A stretch of DNA of 7,090 bases from Propionibacteriaceae bacterium (GCA_031254155.1 JAIRVA010000158.1:1-7090), one strand, 5' to 3'. Counted from the first letter of the stretch, positions 1 to 6,979 are shown. The notes: generated from the sequence alone by a model not told the origin. Numbers and translations: made by a program.

Positions 1-1767
1 CCGAGCACCCCGAACCCGACCGGCACCGGTACGAACACCGTCAGCGGCAAAGACGCAGTGACGTACGCCTCGATGCCCGACCAGGGTCCCAACTGGCTGG
101 GCCCGTTCAACCCCGGCGACAAGATGATCACCGCCAACAGCTCGCTGAAGCAACTGTTGTGGGTCCCCCTGATCCAGTCCGGCGGCGCCGGCGGCACCAT
201 GGGTTGGGACAAGCCGGCTTCCGTCGCCAGCGCCTACACGTTCAGCGCCGACGGCCTGACGATTGACATCACGCTCGGCAATTTCACCTGGTCGGACGGC
301 AAGCCCGTCACGACCCGCGACGTGGAGTTCCAGTACAACCTGATCAAGAACAACATCGCCGACACCGTCGGTGGCGTTGACTCGTGGTCGAGCTACAGCA
401 AGGGCAAGTTCCCGGACAACGTCAAAGAGCTCAAGATCGTGGACGACAAGCACCTCTCGATCACCTGGGACAAGGTCTACAACCCCGACTGGCTCGTGCT
501 CAACCAGCTCATCTACATGATCCCGCTGCCGCAGCACGTCATGGACAAGACCAGCGCCAGCGAGGCCGTGGGCGATTACGACCGGACGGCCGACGGGGCC
601 AAGAAGGTCTACGCCTTCCTCATGGAGCAGGGCAAAGACGTCACCACGTACACTTCCAACCCGCTGTGGGCGGTCGTGGACGGCCCGTACAAGGTCCAGA
701 GCTGGACGAGCGACAACGCAGTCACGATCGTGGCCAACGACGCCTACACGGGCGACGACAAGCCGACGATCAAGACGGTCAACCTCAAGCCCTACACCAG
801 CGATGACGCCGAGATGAACGACGTCCGTTCCGGCGCGGTCGACTACGGCTACATCACGGCCACCCAGATGTCGGCGCAGCAGCAGTTCACTGCTGCCGGC
901 TACACGATCACCCCGTGGATGGGCTGGGGCGCCACCTACGCGCCGTACAACTACGCCAGCGACGCGAACGGCAAGGTCTTCTCGCAGCTGTACGTCCGCC
1001 AGGCGCTGCAGTCCGCCATCGACCAGCCGGCCATGGTGCAGTCGATCTTCTACGGTACGGCCAACGAAGACTACGGCCCCGTGCCGCAGGGCATTGAGTC
1101 GGACTTCCTGTCCGACACGCAGAAGAACAACCCGTACCCGTACGACCTGACGAAGGCCGCCGGCCTGCTCACCAGCCACGGCTGGACGAAGGGTTCTGAC
1201 GGTTACGTCACCTGCACCAACCCGGGGACCGGCGCCGACCAGTGCGGCGAAGGCATCGCCCAGGGCCAGGGTATCTCCCTTAACGCCGTCATCGAGACGA
1301 ACTCCGTGACCGGTGACGAGTGGGCGTACATCAAGTCCCAGTGGCAGCAGATCGGCGTCGCCCTGACGCTGTCGCCGAGCACACAGGTCACGACGACCGC
1401 GCAAGACTGCGACCCGACCAAGAACGCCGGCGCCTGCACGACGTGGGATCTCGTGTTCTTCGGTACGGCGGGCTCGTGGTACTTCCCGGCCTACCCGACG
1501 GGCGAGCGCCTGTTCCACTCCGGTGTGATGAAGTGGAACTGCGGCCAGTGGGTCGACACGAAGGCTGACAGCCTCATCGATGCGACCCTGACCGGTACGG
1601 ACACCAAGGCGATGCAGGACTACTCGGCGTACCTGGCCGAGCAACTGCCCGTACTCTGGCTGCCCATGCCGTCCTACCAGATCAGCGTCACCGCGACGGG
1701 TCTGAACGTCGGCACCCAGGATCCGGGTGGCTCGTTCACGCCGCAGCGCTGGGTCTGGGAAGGCTAG
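1..1767 (+). CDS. Peptide-type ABC transporter substrate-binding protein (family 5), 5' end missing
   Basis: This is the extracytoplasmic binding protein of a Dpp/Opp-class importer: it captures the ligand, probably a short peptide, and hands it to the permeases encoded downstream. The frame is open from base 1, and the first codons read as a Pro/Thr/Gly/Ser-rich stretch (PSTPNPTGTGTNTVSG). That is typical of the linker after a lipobox cysteine, so the signal peptide and true start lie left of the window; the in-frame GTG at 58 is not the start. Family-5 landmarks, in codons from base 1, are FTWSDGKPVT at about 95-104, DGPYKVQSW at 227-235 (usually TGPYK), YVRQALQSAID at 331-341, and a C-terminal PVLWLPMP near 550-557. 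The visible 588 codons plus a signal peptide fit the family's usual length of roughly 550-620. Cysteines at codons 405, 415, 470 and 479 lie close together in pairs and could form disulfides outside the cell. The stop is TAG. The exact ligand cannot be read from the sequence. Confidence 0.93.
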   Translation, partial: PSTPNPTGTGTNTVSGKDAVTYASMPDQGPNWLGPFNPGDKMITANSSLKQLLWVPLIQSGGAGGTMGWDKPASVASAYTFSADGLTIDITLGNFTWSDGKPVTTRDVEFQYNLIKNNIADTVGGVDSWSSYSKGKFPDNVKELKIVDDKHLSITWDKVYNPDWLVLNQLIYMIPLPQHVMDKTSASEAVGDYDRTADGAKKVYAFLMEQGKDVTTYTSNPLWAVVDGPYKVQSWTSDNAVTIVANDAYTGDDKPTIKTVNLKPYTSDDAEMNDVRSGAVDYGYITATQMSAQQQFTAAGYTITPWMGWGATYAPYNYASDANGKVFSQLYVRQALQSAIDQPAMVQSIFYGTANEDYGPVPQGIESDFLSDTQKNNPYPYDLTKAAGLLTSHGWTKGSDGYVTCTNPGTGADQCGEGIAQGQGISLNAVIETNSVTGDEWAYIKSQWQQIGVALTLSPSTQVTTTAQDCDPTKNAGACTTWDLVFFGTAGSWYFPAYPTGERLFHSGVMKWNCGQWVDTKADSLIDATLTGTDTKAMQDYSAYLAEQLPVLWLPMPSYQISVTATGLNVGTQDPGGSFTPQRWVWEG

Positions 1768-1775
1768 ACCGTCAT

Positions 1776-1813
1776 GCACCTGGTGGGGCCCGCCTTGGCG
1801 CCCCACCAGGTGC
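1776..1813 (+). terminator. Perfect 13-bp stem-loop after the binding-protein gene
   Basis: The arms GCACCTGGTGGGG (1776-1788) and CCCCACCAGGTGC (1801-1813) are exact reverse complements around a 12-base spacer that can pair further (C1789 with G1800, or CGCC with GGCG). It begins nine bases after the TAG stop. No run of T follows (CCCCTTGC), so it is not a textbook intrinsic terminator. Strong hairpins without a T-tract are common as terminators in actinomycetes. In binding-protein operons such structures also act as 3'-end stabilisers or partial terminators that keep the binding protein more abundant than the membrane subunits. The hairpin is seen; the role is inferred. Confidence 0.7.
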
Positions 1814-1925
1814 CCCTTGCGGGTCGCCGCAACCCCCCACTCGCCCACCCCAATCCGTCGGCACCGAGGCCCCCTTGTCTGGCCCGGTACTCTCAATGAA
1901 TGAATCAATGGTGACTTTCTCCCCT
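1814..1925 (+). promoter_or_regulatory. Leader region before permease B with short ATGA-type repeats and a possible -10 box
   Basis: This is the remainder of the 168-bp gap between the binding-protein and permease genes. It has a C-rich part (1822-1875), then TACTCT at 1888-1893, which fits an actinobacterial TANNNT -10 box although no good -35 is spaced from it. The repetitive AATGAATGAATCAATGG (1895-1911) comes next and is less GC-rich than its surroundings. A secondary promoter for the permease/ATPase genes here is plausible given the hairpin upstream, but nothing proves it. Confidence 0.3.
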
Positions 1926-1933
1926 GGAGGTGA
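1926..1933 (+). promoter_or_regulatory. Shine-Dalgarno site that decides the permease B start
   Basis: GGAGGTGA is an extended match to the complement of the 16S rRNA tail. Its GGAGG core ends five bases before the ATG at 1936. The alternative in-frame GTG at 1930 lies inside this site, so ATG 1936 is the start. Confidence 0.85.
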
Positions 1934-1935
1934 CA

Positions 1936-2991
1936 ATGGCCAGCAATAGAGCTGCCCCCGCGCCCACTGCCGTACTGGCAAACGTACTGGCAAAACCCGA
2001 AGCAACTAAGCGGCGCCCTTTCCGCGGCTCGTTCTGGTGGTACCTCATCCGCCGCCTGCTGCAGGCCCTGTTCGTCGTCCTGCTGGTGACGCTGATCGTC
2101 TTCACCCTCATGCACCTGGCCATGCCCGCCGGCCCCGGCGCCGGCATCCTCGGGCTGGGCGCGACGCAGGAACAGATCGACGCGTTCAACCACGCCCACG
2201 GCTTCGACCTACCGATCTGGCAGCAGTACTTCAACTACGTCACGCAGATCCTGCAGGGCGACTTCGGCGATTCGTTCAAGCAGAACATGACGGTCGGCCA
2301 GGCCATCGCCCTGCGGCTGCCCAAGACCATCCTGCTGGCCGCCCTCTGCATGGTGATCGCCCTGGCCATCGCACTGCCGATGGGCATGTTCCAGGCGACG
2401 CGCCGCGGCCGGCTCGCCGATTACGCGCTGACCGGGGTCAACTTCGTGATCTACTCCACGCCGTCGTTCTTCATGGGCCTGCTGCTCATCGTCGTCTTCG
2501 CCCAGAAGTTGCAGCTACTGCCGGCCACGGCGCCGGCCGGCGTACCGACGGTGGCGTACCTGCTCGCCAACCCCAGGTACCTCGTCCTGCCCGTCATCAC
2601 CGGATCGCTCGGCACACTGGCGACCTTCTCGCGCTACATGCGCTCGGCGACCATCGACAACCTGTCGGAAGACTACGTCCGCACCGCCCGGGCCAAGGGT
2701 ACGTCGAAGTCCCGCGTCGTCGTCCGCCACGTCGTCCGCAACTCGCTGACCCCCGTCATCGCGATGCTCGGCTACTACCTGCCCGTCATGTTCGGCGGCA
2801 TGCTGGTCGTCGAGCAGCTGTTCAACTACCCGGGCATGGGCCTGCTGTTCTGGCGTTCCGCCCAGCAAGCCGACTACCCCGTCCTGCTCGGCTGCGTCCT
2901 CATCATCGCGCTCGCGACGGTCATCGGCTCCCTGCTGGCCGACATCGTCCAGGCACTCCTCGACCCACGAACCAGGGGGCAACTCCAGTGA
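1936..2991 (+). CDS. ABC transporter permease, DppB/OppB type
   Basis: This integral membrane subunit of the peptide-type importer forms half of the translocation channel with the next gene product. The protein is 351 residues, slightly long for DppB-like permeases (about 310-340) because of an extra N-terminal hydrophilic tail of about 35 residues. Six likely membrane segments lie near residues 41-62, 130-152, 165-189, 215-234, 272-293 and 314-338. The periplasmic-loop motif GDFGDSF is at 108-114. The cytoplasmic EAA loop that docks on the ATPase is at about 246-270 (EDYVRTARAKGTSKSR then VVVRHVVRNSLTP), with the conserved ARAKG. NYPGMGLLFWRSAQQADYP at 297-315 and the C-terminal LLDPRTR are also family hallmarks. 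ATG 1936 was chosen over GTG 1930 because the latter lies inside the Shine-Dalgarno site. The stop overlaps the next start by four bases (GTGA), implying translational coupling. The N-terminal tail contains a 12-bp in-frame duplication. Confidence 0.95.
   Translation: MASNRAAPAPTAVLANVLAKPEATKRRPFRGSFWWYLIRRLLQALFVVLLVTLIVFTLMHLAMPAGPGAGILGLGATQEQIDAFNHAHGFDLPIWQQYFNYVTQILQGDFGDSFKQNMTVGQAIALRLPKTILLAALCMVIALAIALPMGMFQATRRGRLADYALTGVNFVIYSTPSFFMGLLLIVVFAQKLQLLPATAPAGVPTVAYLLANPRYLVLPVITGSLGTLATFSRYMRSATIDNLSEDYVRTARAKGTSKSRVVVRHVVRNSLTPVIAMLGYYLPVMFGGMLVVEQLFNYPGMGLLFWRSAQQADYPVLLGCVLIIALATVIGSLLADIVQALLDPRTRGQLQ
1971..1994 (+). repeat. In-frame 12-bp tandem duplication in permease B
   Basis: CGTACTGGCAAA occurs twice back to back (1971-1982 and 1983-1994) without mismatch. 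It encodes VLAN-VLAK in the hydrophilic N-terminal tail, where insertion of four residues should not disturb the membrane fold. It looks like a recent slippage duplication. Confidence 0.85.
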
Positions 2992-3890
2992 CCACTTCAA
3001 CACCCGCTCCCGAACTCGCACCGCGCCTGTCGACCGCGTCCCCGGCCACGCGGGCCTGGCGCCGCTTCCGCTCGAACAAGCTGGCCATGATCGGTACGAC
3101 CATCGTCATCCTGCTGATCCTGTTCTGCTTCGCCGGCCCGCTCGTCTGGGTGACCGACCAGGTGACGGTCAGCATCGACCTAGCCATCATCAACAAGCCC
3201 TGGGGGACCCCCGGCCACCCGCTCGGGACCAACAACCTGGGCTACGACATCCTGGGCCGCCTCATGAAGGCCGGCCAGACCTCGCTCATCATCGGGCTGC
3301 TGGCCGGCCTGCTGGCCACGTTGATCGGTACCTGCTGGGGCGCCATCGCCGGGTACATCGGCGGGCCCGTCGACGCCATCATGATGCGCGTCGTCGACGC
3401 CGGCATCGCGCTGCCGGCCACCTTCCTGCTGCTCATCCTGTCGGCCATCATGCATCCTTCCATCCCGCTGATGATCGTCGTCATCGGGCTGGTGTCGTGG
3501 CTCGTCCCCGCCCGCCTGATCCGGGCCGAGGCGATCACGATCAAGACCCGCGACTACGTGCTCGCGCTGCGGGCCGTCGGCGGCTCCCACACCCGCGCCG
3601 TGGCCCGCCACATCATCCCGAACACCATCGGTACCATGATCGTGAACGCCACCTTCCAGGTGGCCGACGCCATCCTGCTGGTGGCGTACATCAGCTTCCT
3701 CGGCATGGGCGTCGAGCCGCCCGCCACCGACTGGGGCGCCATGCTGACCAAGGGTATCGACTACACCTACGCGGGTTACTGGTGGCTGATCTTCCCGCCC
3801 GGCCTGCTCATCGTCATCACCGTGTGTGCCTTCAACTTCATCGGTGATGGCCTTAGAGATATGTTCGACGTGAAAGGACGCCAGTCATGA
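2988..3890 (+). CDS. ABC transporter permease, DppC/OppC type
   Basis: This is the second channel-forming subunit of the importer. With GTG 2988 as start it is 300 residues, the normal length for DppC/OppC. The start overlaps the previous stop (GTGA) and follows a purine-rich AGGGGG (2974-2979) by eight bases. The next in-frame ATG would cut off the conserved N-terminus (WRRFRSNKLAMIG, the OppC_N region). Motifs are HPLGTNNLGYDILGRLMKAG at 77-96 (family form HPLGTDxxGRDxLSR), the EAA loop at about 187-211 (TRDYVLALRAVGGSHTRAVA then RHIIP), FLGMGVEPPATDWGAML at 237-253 and NFIGDGLRDMFDVKGR at 283-298. Likely membrane segments lie near 33-56, 99-122, 128-152, 158-176, 215-237 and 264-285. The reading frame stays open far upstream, back to 2037, but that part only shadows permease B. 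The stop overlaps the ATPase start by four bases (ATGA). Confidence 0.95.
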   Translation: MTTSTPAPELAPRLSTASPATRAWRRFRSNKLAMIGTTIVILLILFCFAGPLVWVTDQVTVSIDLAIINKPWGTPGHPLGTNNLGYDILGRLMKAGQTSLIIGLLAGLLATLIGTCWGAIAGYIGGPVDAIMMRVVDAGIALPATFLLLILSAIMHPSIPLMIVVIGLVSWLVPARLIRAEAITIKTRDYVLALRAVGGSHTRAVARHIIPNTIGTMIVNATFQVADAILLVAYISFLGMGVEPPATDWGAMLTKGIDYTYAGYWWLIFPPGLLIVITVCAFNFIGDGLRDMFDVKGRQS

Positions 3891-5656
3891 CCGCGACCGC
3901 CCCGACCACTGGTGTCCAGCCCGTCTTGACGGTGGAGCACCTCAATGTCCAGTTCGTGACCGACGAGGGTACGTACCCCGCCGTCAACGACTCGTCCTTC
4001 GAGATCAGGCCGGGCGAGGTCCTGGCACTCGTCGGCGAATCGGGCTCGGGGAAGTCGGTCACCAGTCTGGCGATCCTCGGCCTGTTGCCGGGTACGGCGC
4101 GGGTCACGGGCCGCATCACCCTGGCCGGCGAGTCCCTGCTGGACGCCGGCGAGGCCCGCATGAACGTGATCCGGGGTGCCAGCGTCTCGATGCTCTTCCA
4201 GGAGCCCATGACGGCGCTCAACCCGACGATGACCGTCGGCGCCCAGGTCATGGAGGTGCTGACGAACCACCGGATCTGCTCCAAGGCGGAGGCGGCCAAG
4301 CGGGCCGTCGAGTTGCTCGGCCGCGTCGGCATCCCCGACCCGGAACGGCGGGCCAAGGGGTACCCCCACGAACTGTCGGGCGGGCAGCGCCAGCGGGTCG
4401 TCATCGCCATCGCCCTGGCCTGCGAGCCGAAGCTGATCGTCGCGGACGAGCCGACGACGGCCCTGGACGTCACCGTCCAAGCCGAGATCCTCGACCTGTT
4501 GCGGAAGCTCGCCCGCGAGTCGGCGACGGCGTTCCTGCTGATCACCCACAACATGGGCGTGGTCGCCGACATCGCCGACCACGTGGCCGTCATGTACAAC
4601 GGTGACATCGTCGAGAGCGGGCCGATGAAACAAGTACTGCTCGAACCCGCCGCCGACTACTCCCAGCGCCTGATCGCCGCCATCCCGAAGATGCCGGCCG
4701 CCCACTGGGATGACATCGTGACCGCCGCCCAAGAGGGTACGGTGACGGTCCCCGCCGTACCGGCCTCGCTGCCGGCCGACGATGTTCGCCCGGCCCTGCA
4801 GTTCGACAATGCCAGTATCGACTATGTCCGGGGTGGGCGGGCCTTCCGCGCCGCGCACAACATCACCCTCACCATCCCCGAGAAGGAGATCGTGGGGCTC
4901 GTCGGTGAGTCGGGTTCCGGCAAGTCGACGCTGGGCCGGTGCGCGCTGGGCCTCATCCCGGCGGCCGAGGGGACGGTGACCGTGCTCGGGCACCCCGTCC
5001 ACGCGCGGTCACTGCTGAGCGCCGAGGACAAGGCGGTCCGCCGCCAGATCGGCGTCATCTTCCAGGACCCGGGCTCGTCCCTGGACCCCCGGATGACCAT
5101 CGCGCAGTGCATCGAGGAACCGCTGCTCGTCCACAGTCCGGAGGGATTGTCGGGCCGCCAGGCCCGCCAGGCCCGCGTCGCCGAGCTGCTCGACGCCGTG
5201 GAGCTGCCCTCCCACTACGCCATGCGGTACCCCCACGAGTTGTCGGGCGGCCAGCGCCAGCGCGTCGGTCTCGCCCGGGCCATCGTCTTGAACCCCCGCG
5301 TCCTGATCGCGGACGAACCCACGAGCGCGCTCGACGTCTCGGTGCAGGCCCACGTCCTGGACGCGCTGCGCAGCCTGCAGGCCGCCTACGGTTTCGCCTG
5401 CCTGTTCATCAGCCACGACCTCGCGGTGGTCAACGAGATGTCGCACCGCGTGGCGGTCATGTGGCAGGGCCACCTCGTCGAGGTGGGCGAGACAGCCTCC
5501 CTCATGGTGCGGCCCCAGCATCCGTACACGATCCGCCTCCTGGCGGCCGTACCGTCGCCCGACCCGCGCGAACAGGCCCGGCGGCGCGAGGCCCGGCGCA
5601 AGCTGGCCACACTCGACGACATGGCAACCCTGGCGGACGGGGCACCCCCGGCCTAG
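3887..5656 (+). CDS. Fused double ABC ATPase of the peptide-type importer (DppD-DppF fusion)
   Basis: This cytoplasmic motor subunit has two complete ATP-binding domains in one 589-residue chain, replacing the separate DppD and DppF of other bacteria. Domain 1 has Walker A GESGSGKS at 50-57, Q-loop Q105, signature LSGGQ at 163-167, Walker B LIVADE with catalytic E188, and switch H221. Domain 2 has Walker A GESGSGKST at 340-348, Q393, LSGGQ at 452-456, VLIADE with E477, and H510. All catalytic residues are intact, so both sites should hydrolyse ATP. Each domain ends with the oligopeptide-transporter extension (DYSQRLIAAIPKMP at about 257-270, HPYTIRLLAAVPSPDP at 545-560). The linker at about 271-302 is Ala/Pro/Val-rich. 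I see no cysteine cluster in the domain-1 extension of the kind reported for iron-sulfur DppD proteins. The ATG at 3887 overlaps the permease C stop (ATGA) and has AAAGGA upstream at 3873-3878. Single-chain fusions of this kind are common in actinobacteria. Confidence 0.96.
   Translation: MTATAPTTGVQPVLTVEHLNVQFVTDEGTYPAVNDSSFEIRPGEVLALVGESGSGKSVTSLAILGLLPGTARVTGRITLAGESLLDAGEARMNVIRGASVSMLFQEPMTALNPTMTVGAQVMEVLTNHRICSKAEAAKRAVELLGRVGIPDPERRAKGYPHELSGGQRQRVVIAIALACEPKLIVADEPTTALDVTVQAEILDLLRKLARESATAFLLITHNMGVVADIADHVAVMYNGDIVESGPMKQVLLEPAADYSQRLIAAIPKMPAAHWDDIVTAAQEGTVTVPAVPASLPADDVRPALQFDNASIDYVRGGRAFRAAHNITLTIPEKEIVGLVGESGSGKSTLGRCALGLIPAAEGTVTVLGHPVHARSLLSAEDKAVRRQIGVIFQDPGSSLDPRMTIAQCIEEPLLVHSPEGLSGRQARQARVAELLDAVELPSHYAMRYPHELSGGQRQRVGLARAIVLNPRVLIADEPTSALDVSVQAHVLDALRSLQAAYGFACLFISHDLAVVNEMSHRVAVMWQGHLVEVGETASLMVRPQHPYTIRLLAAVPSPDPREQARRREARRKLATLDDMATLADGAPPA
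5156..5175 (+). repeat. 9-bp tandem repeat inside ATPase domain 2
   Basis: CGCCAGGCC occurs twice in tandem (5156-5164, 5165-5173) and starts a third copy. It encodes RQA-RQA-R in the helical region before the signature motif. It is short, GC-rich and in frame, so it may be no more than repeated codon choice for a repeated charged helix. Confidence 0.6.
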
Positions 5657-5699
5657 CCCTGGCAGCCGTATTGTCGTTCGCAACGAGTAGGGTGAAGGG
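5657..5699 (+). promoter_or_regulatory. Gap before the MFS gene: possible leaderless promoter or weak Shine-Dalgarno site
   Basis: The 43-base gap holds no strong terminator; the only hairpin is a weak TCGTT-CGC-AACGA (5674-5686). TAGGGT at 5688-5693 fits the TANNNT -10 consensus and ends six bases before the GTG at 5700. That is the spacing expected for leaderless transcripts, which are frequent in actinobacteria. The same bases can also be read as a weak Shine-Dalgarno AGGGTGA (5689-5695). Either reading supports a start at 5700; the sequence does not choose between them. Confidence 0.35.
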
Positions 5700-6887
5700 G
5701 TGGACCGTACCGCCCTTGACACCCCGCGCGCCGTCGCCGCGGTGATCCTCCTGTTCGCCTACAACGGGCTGGTCGTCGGGGTGTACGCGGCGTCGATCCC
5801 CATCCTGCGCGACAAGATCGGGCTCGACGCGATCCGGCTGGCGATCCTGTTCGTCGTCACCGGGATCGCGGCGGTCGCGGCGATGCAGATCTCGGGCCGG
5901 GTGACCGATAAGTACGGTGCGCGCCGGGTGTGCCTCACCATGATCTTCCCGCTCATCATCGCGGCGACAGGCTACGCGCTCGTCCCCACGTACCCCCTGC
6001 TCCTGGTCACCGGGGTCTTCCTGGGCCTGGGCAATGGCGGGATCGACGTGGCGATGAATGCGCTGGGCGTCCAGATCGAGCGCCGCCGCCTGGACCGCGG
6101 CGGCCACGGCATCATGAGTTTCTTCCACGCCATGTGGGCCATCGGGTCGTTCGTCGGCAGCTTCGCAATCTCGGTCGTGGGGACGGGCATCGGGCTCAGC
6201 CCGACCCGGACGCTGGCGGTGTGTGCCCTCGTCGCCGCCGGGCTCGGCTTCGGCGCGTGGGGGCTGGCGTACGTGATCACGCCCGAGACCGCGCCGGTCG
6301 GCCACGAGACCGCCGATGGTACGAAGCTGCGCATCCCGCGGGCGGCGTACCTCATGGGTGTCATGGCCATCGCGTTCGGGCTGGGCGAAGGTACGGCCTC
6401 CGACTGGTCCGGTGTCCACGTCCACACCGTGGCGGGTGTCGACTCCCGTACCGCCGCCTGGGCCGTCACCGTCATCATGGGCTGCATGGTGGTGATCCGC
6501 CTGACCGGCGACCTGCTCGTGGCGGCGATCGGCCGCCAGAACCTCGTCCGCGCGGGCGGTGTGGTGGCCGCGGCGGGGTACCTCATCACCACCTTCGCCA
6601 CGCCCTTCCCCGTTCTGCTCATCGGTTGGGCGCTGGTCGGCGCGGGGATGGGGGTGATCGCGCCCCAGGTCTACGCCAGCGCCGGCCACCTGGCGGGCGG
6701 GCGCGGGCTGGCGGTCGTCGTCACCTTCGGCTACACCACCTTCCTCGTCGGCCCGGCGGTGATCGGCACGTTGGTGCACTTCCTCGGCATTCAGCACACC
6801 ATGGCCGTCCCGGGGGTCCTGCTCTTCGGCCTCGTCGGGATCGCCGGGGTCGCCCTCAAGGACCCCCGTCCCCGGGAGACGGTGTAA
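5700..6887 (+). CDS. Major facilitator superfamily transporter, YbjJ-like
   Basis: This is a secondary transporter in the cytoplasmic membrane, 395 residues with about twelve hydrophobic segments and short loops, the normal size for the superfamily. The loop 2-3 signature is GRVTDKYGARRV at 66-77 and the equivalent loop in the C-terminal half is RLTGDLLVAAIGRQNLVRAG at 267-286. GNGGIDVAMNALGVQIERRR (111-130), MSFFHAMWAIGSFVG (139-153) and EGTASDWSGVHV (230-241) resemble the DVAMN, MS-x-x-HA and EG-x-x-DWS patterns of YbjJ-type proteins, a branch near the FucP group whose substrates are poorly known. The GTG start is supported by the gap features just upstream and by the short hydrophilic N-terminus before the first membrane segment at about 11-31. 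Being codirectional and only 43 bases after the ATPase, it may be expressed with the importer, but a functional link is not shown. Substrate is unknown; export of an amino acid, sugar or drug are all possible. Confidence 0.9.
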   Translation: MDRTALDTPRAVAAVILLFAYNGLVVGVYAASIPILRDKIGLDAIRLAILFVVTGIAAVAAMQISGRVTDKYGARRVCLTMIFPLIIAATGYALVPTYPLLLVTGVFLGLGNGGIDVAMNALGVQIERRRLDRGGHGIMSFFHAMWAIGSFVGSFAISVVGTGIGLSPTRTLAVCALVAAGLGFGAWGLAYVITPETAPVGHETADGTKLRIPRAAYLMGVMAIAFGLGEGTASDWSGVHVHTVAGVDSRTAAWAVTVIMGCMVVIRLTGDLLVAAIGRQNLVRAGGVVAAAGYLITTFATPFPVLLIGWALVGAGMGVIAPQVYASAGHLAGGRGLAVVVTFGYTTFLVGPAVIGTLVHFLGIQHTMAVPGVLLFGLVGIAGVALKDPRPRETV

Positions 6888-6904
6888 CTCGCGGTGACAC
6901 TATC

Positions 6905-6940
6905 CCAAGTAACTTGGTGATTTATCACCAAGTTACTTGG
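6905..6940. repeat. Perfect 17-bp inverted repeat built of two 13-bp palindromes (probable operator)
   Basis: The left arm CCAAGTAACTTGGTGAT (6905-6921) and right arm ATCACCAAGTTACTTGG (6924-6940) are exact reverse complements separated by TT. Each arm contains its own palindrome, CCAAGT-A-ACTTGG (6905-6917) and CCAAGT-T-ACTTGG (6928-6940), with centres 23 bp apart, about two helical turns. It is much more AT-rich than the flanking genes. It lies 18 bases after the MFS stop and just upstream of a possible -10 box for the next gene. Two equal dyad sites on one face of the helix suggest a dimeric repressor binding twice. As RNA it would form a very stable hairpin, but no T-run follows on either strand, so a plain intrinsic terminator is less likely. 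Confidence 0.75.
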
Positions 6941-6947
6941 CGAGTTG

Positions 6948-6953
6948 TACACT
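6948..6953 (+). promoter_or_regulatory. Possible -10 box for the ATPase-like gene
   Basis: TACACT fits the TANNNT consensus and lies 26 bases before the ATG at 6980. The matching -35 position (about 6925-6930) has no recognisable TTGACA and falls on the right half of the inverted repeat, so a protein bound there would block polymerase. This is an inference from position only. Confidence 0.4.
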
Positions 6954-6968
6954 TCAGGGTAAGAACCT

Positions 6969-6975
6969 AGGAGGT
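6969..6975 (+). promoter_or_regulatory. Strong Shine-Dalgarno site for the gene at 6980
   Basis: AGGAGGT is a near-perfect ribosome binding site. The AGGAGG core ends five bases before the ATG at 6980, which supports this start and the view that a real gene begins here despite its short visible length. Confidence 0.85.
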
Positions 6976-6979
6976 AGCG

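Noticed and set aside
58..60. GTG at 58 as binding-protein start
   Set aside because: The frame is open back to base 1 with a typical lipoprotein linker, and there is no ribosome site or signal peptide at 58.
1930..1935. GTG at 1930 as permease B start
   Set aside because: It is part of the GGAGGTGA ribosome binding site, which correctly places the ATG at 1936.
2037..2987. Upstream extension of the permease C reading frame
   Set aside because: It overlaps permease B out of frame and encodes an Arg/Pro-rich low-complexity sequence; the GTG at 2988 with a ribosome site gives the normal family length.
3776..5002. Long minus-strand open frame of 408 codons opposite the permease C and ATPase genes
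   Set aside because: It lies opposite clearly coding sequence, its translation is rich in Arg, Gly, Asp and His as expected of an antisense GC-rich frame, and it has no recognisable domain.
5674..5686. Small hairpin TCGTT-CGC-AACGA between the ATPase and MFS genes as a terminator
   Set aside because: A 5-bp stem with no T-run is too weak to call as a terminator.
5502..6797. Minus-strand open frame of 431 codons opposite the MFS gene
   Set aside because: Same compositional signature of an antisense shadow; the plus strand encodes a convincing membrane transporter.
6905..6940. Inverted repeat as the end of a transposon or an attachment site
   Set aside because: There is no transposase or integrase, no target-site duplication and no second copy in the window; placement before a promoter suits an operator better.
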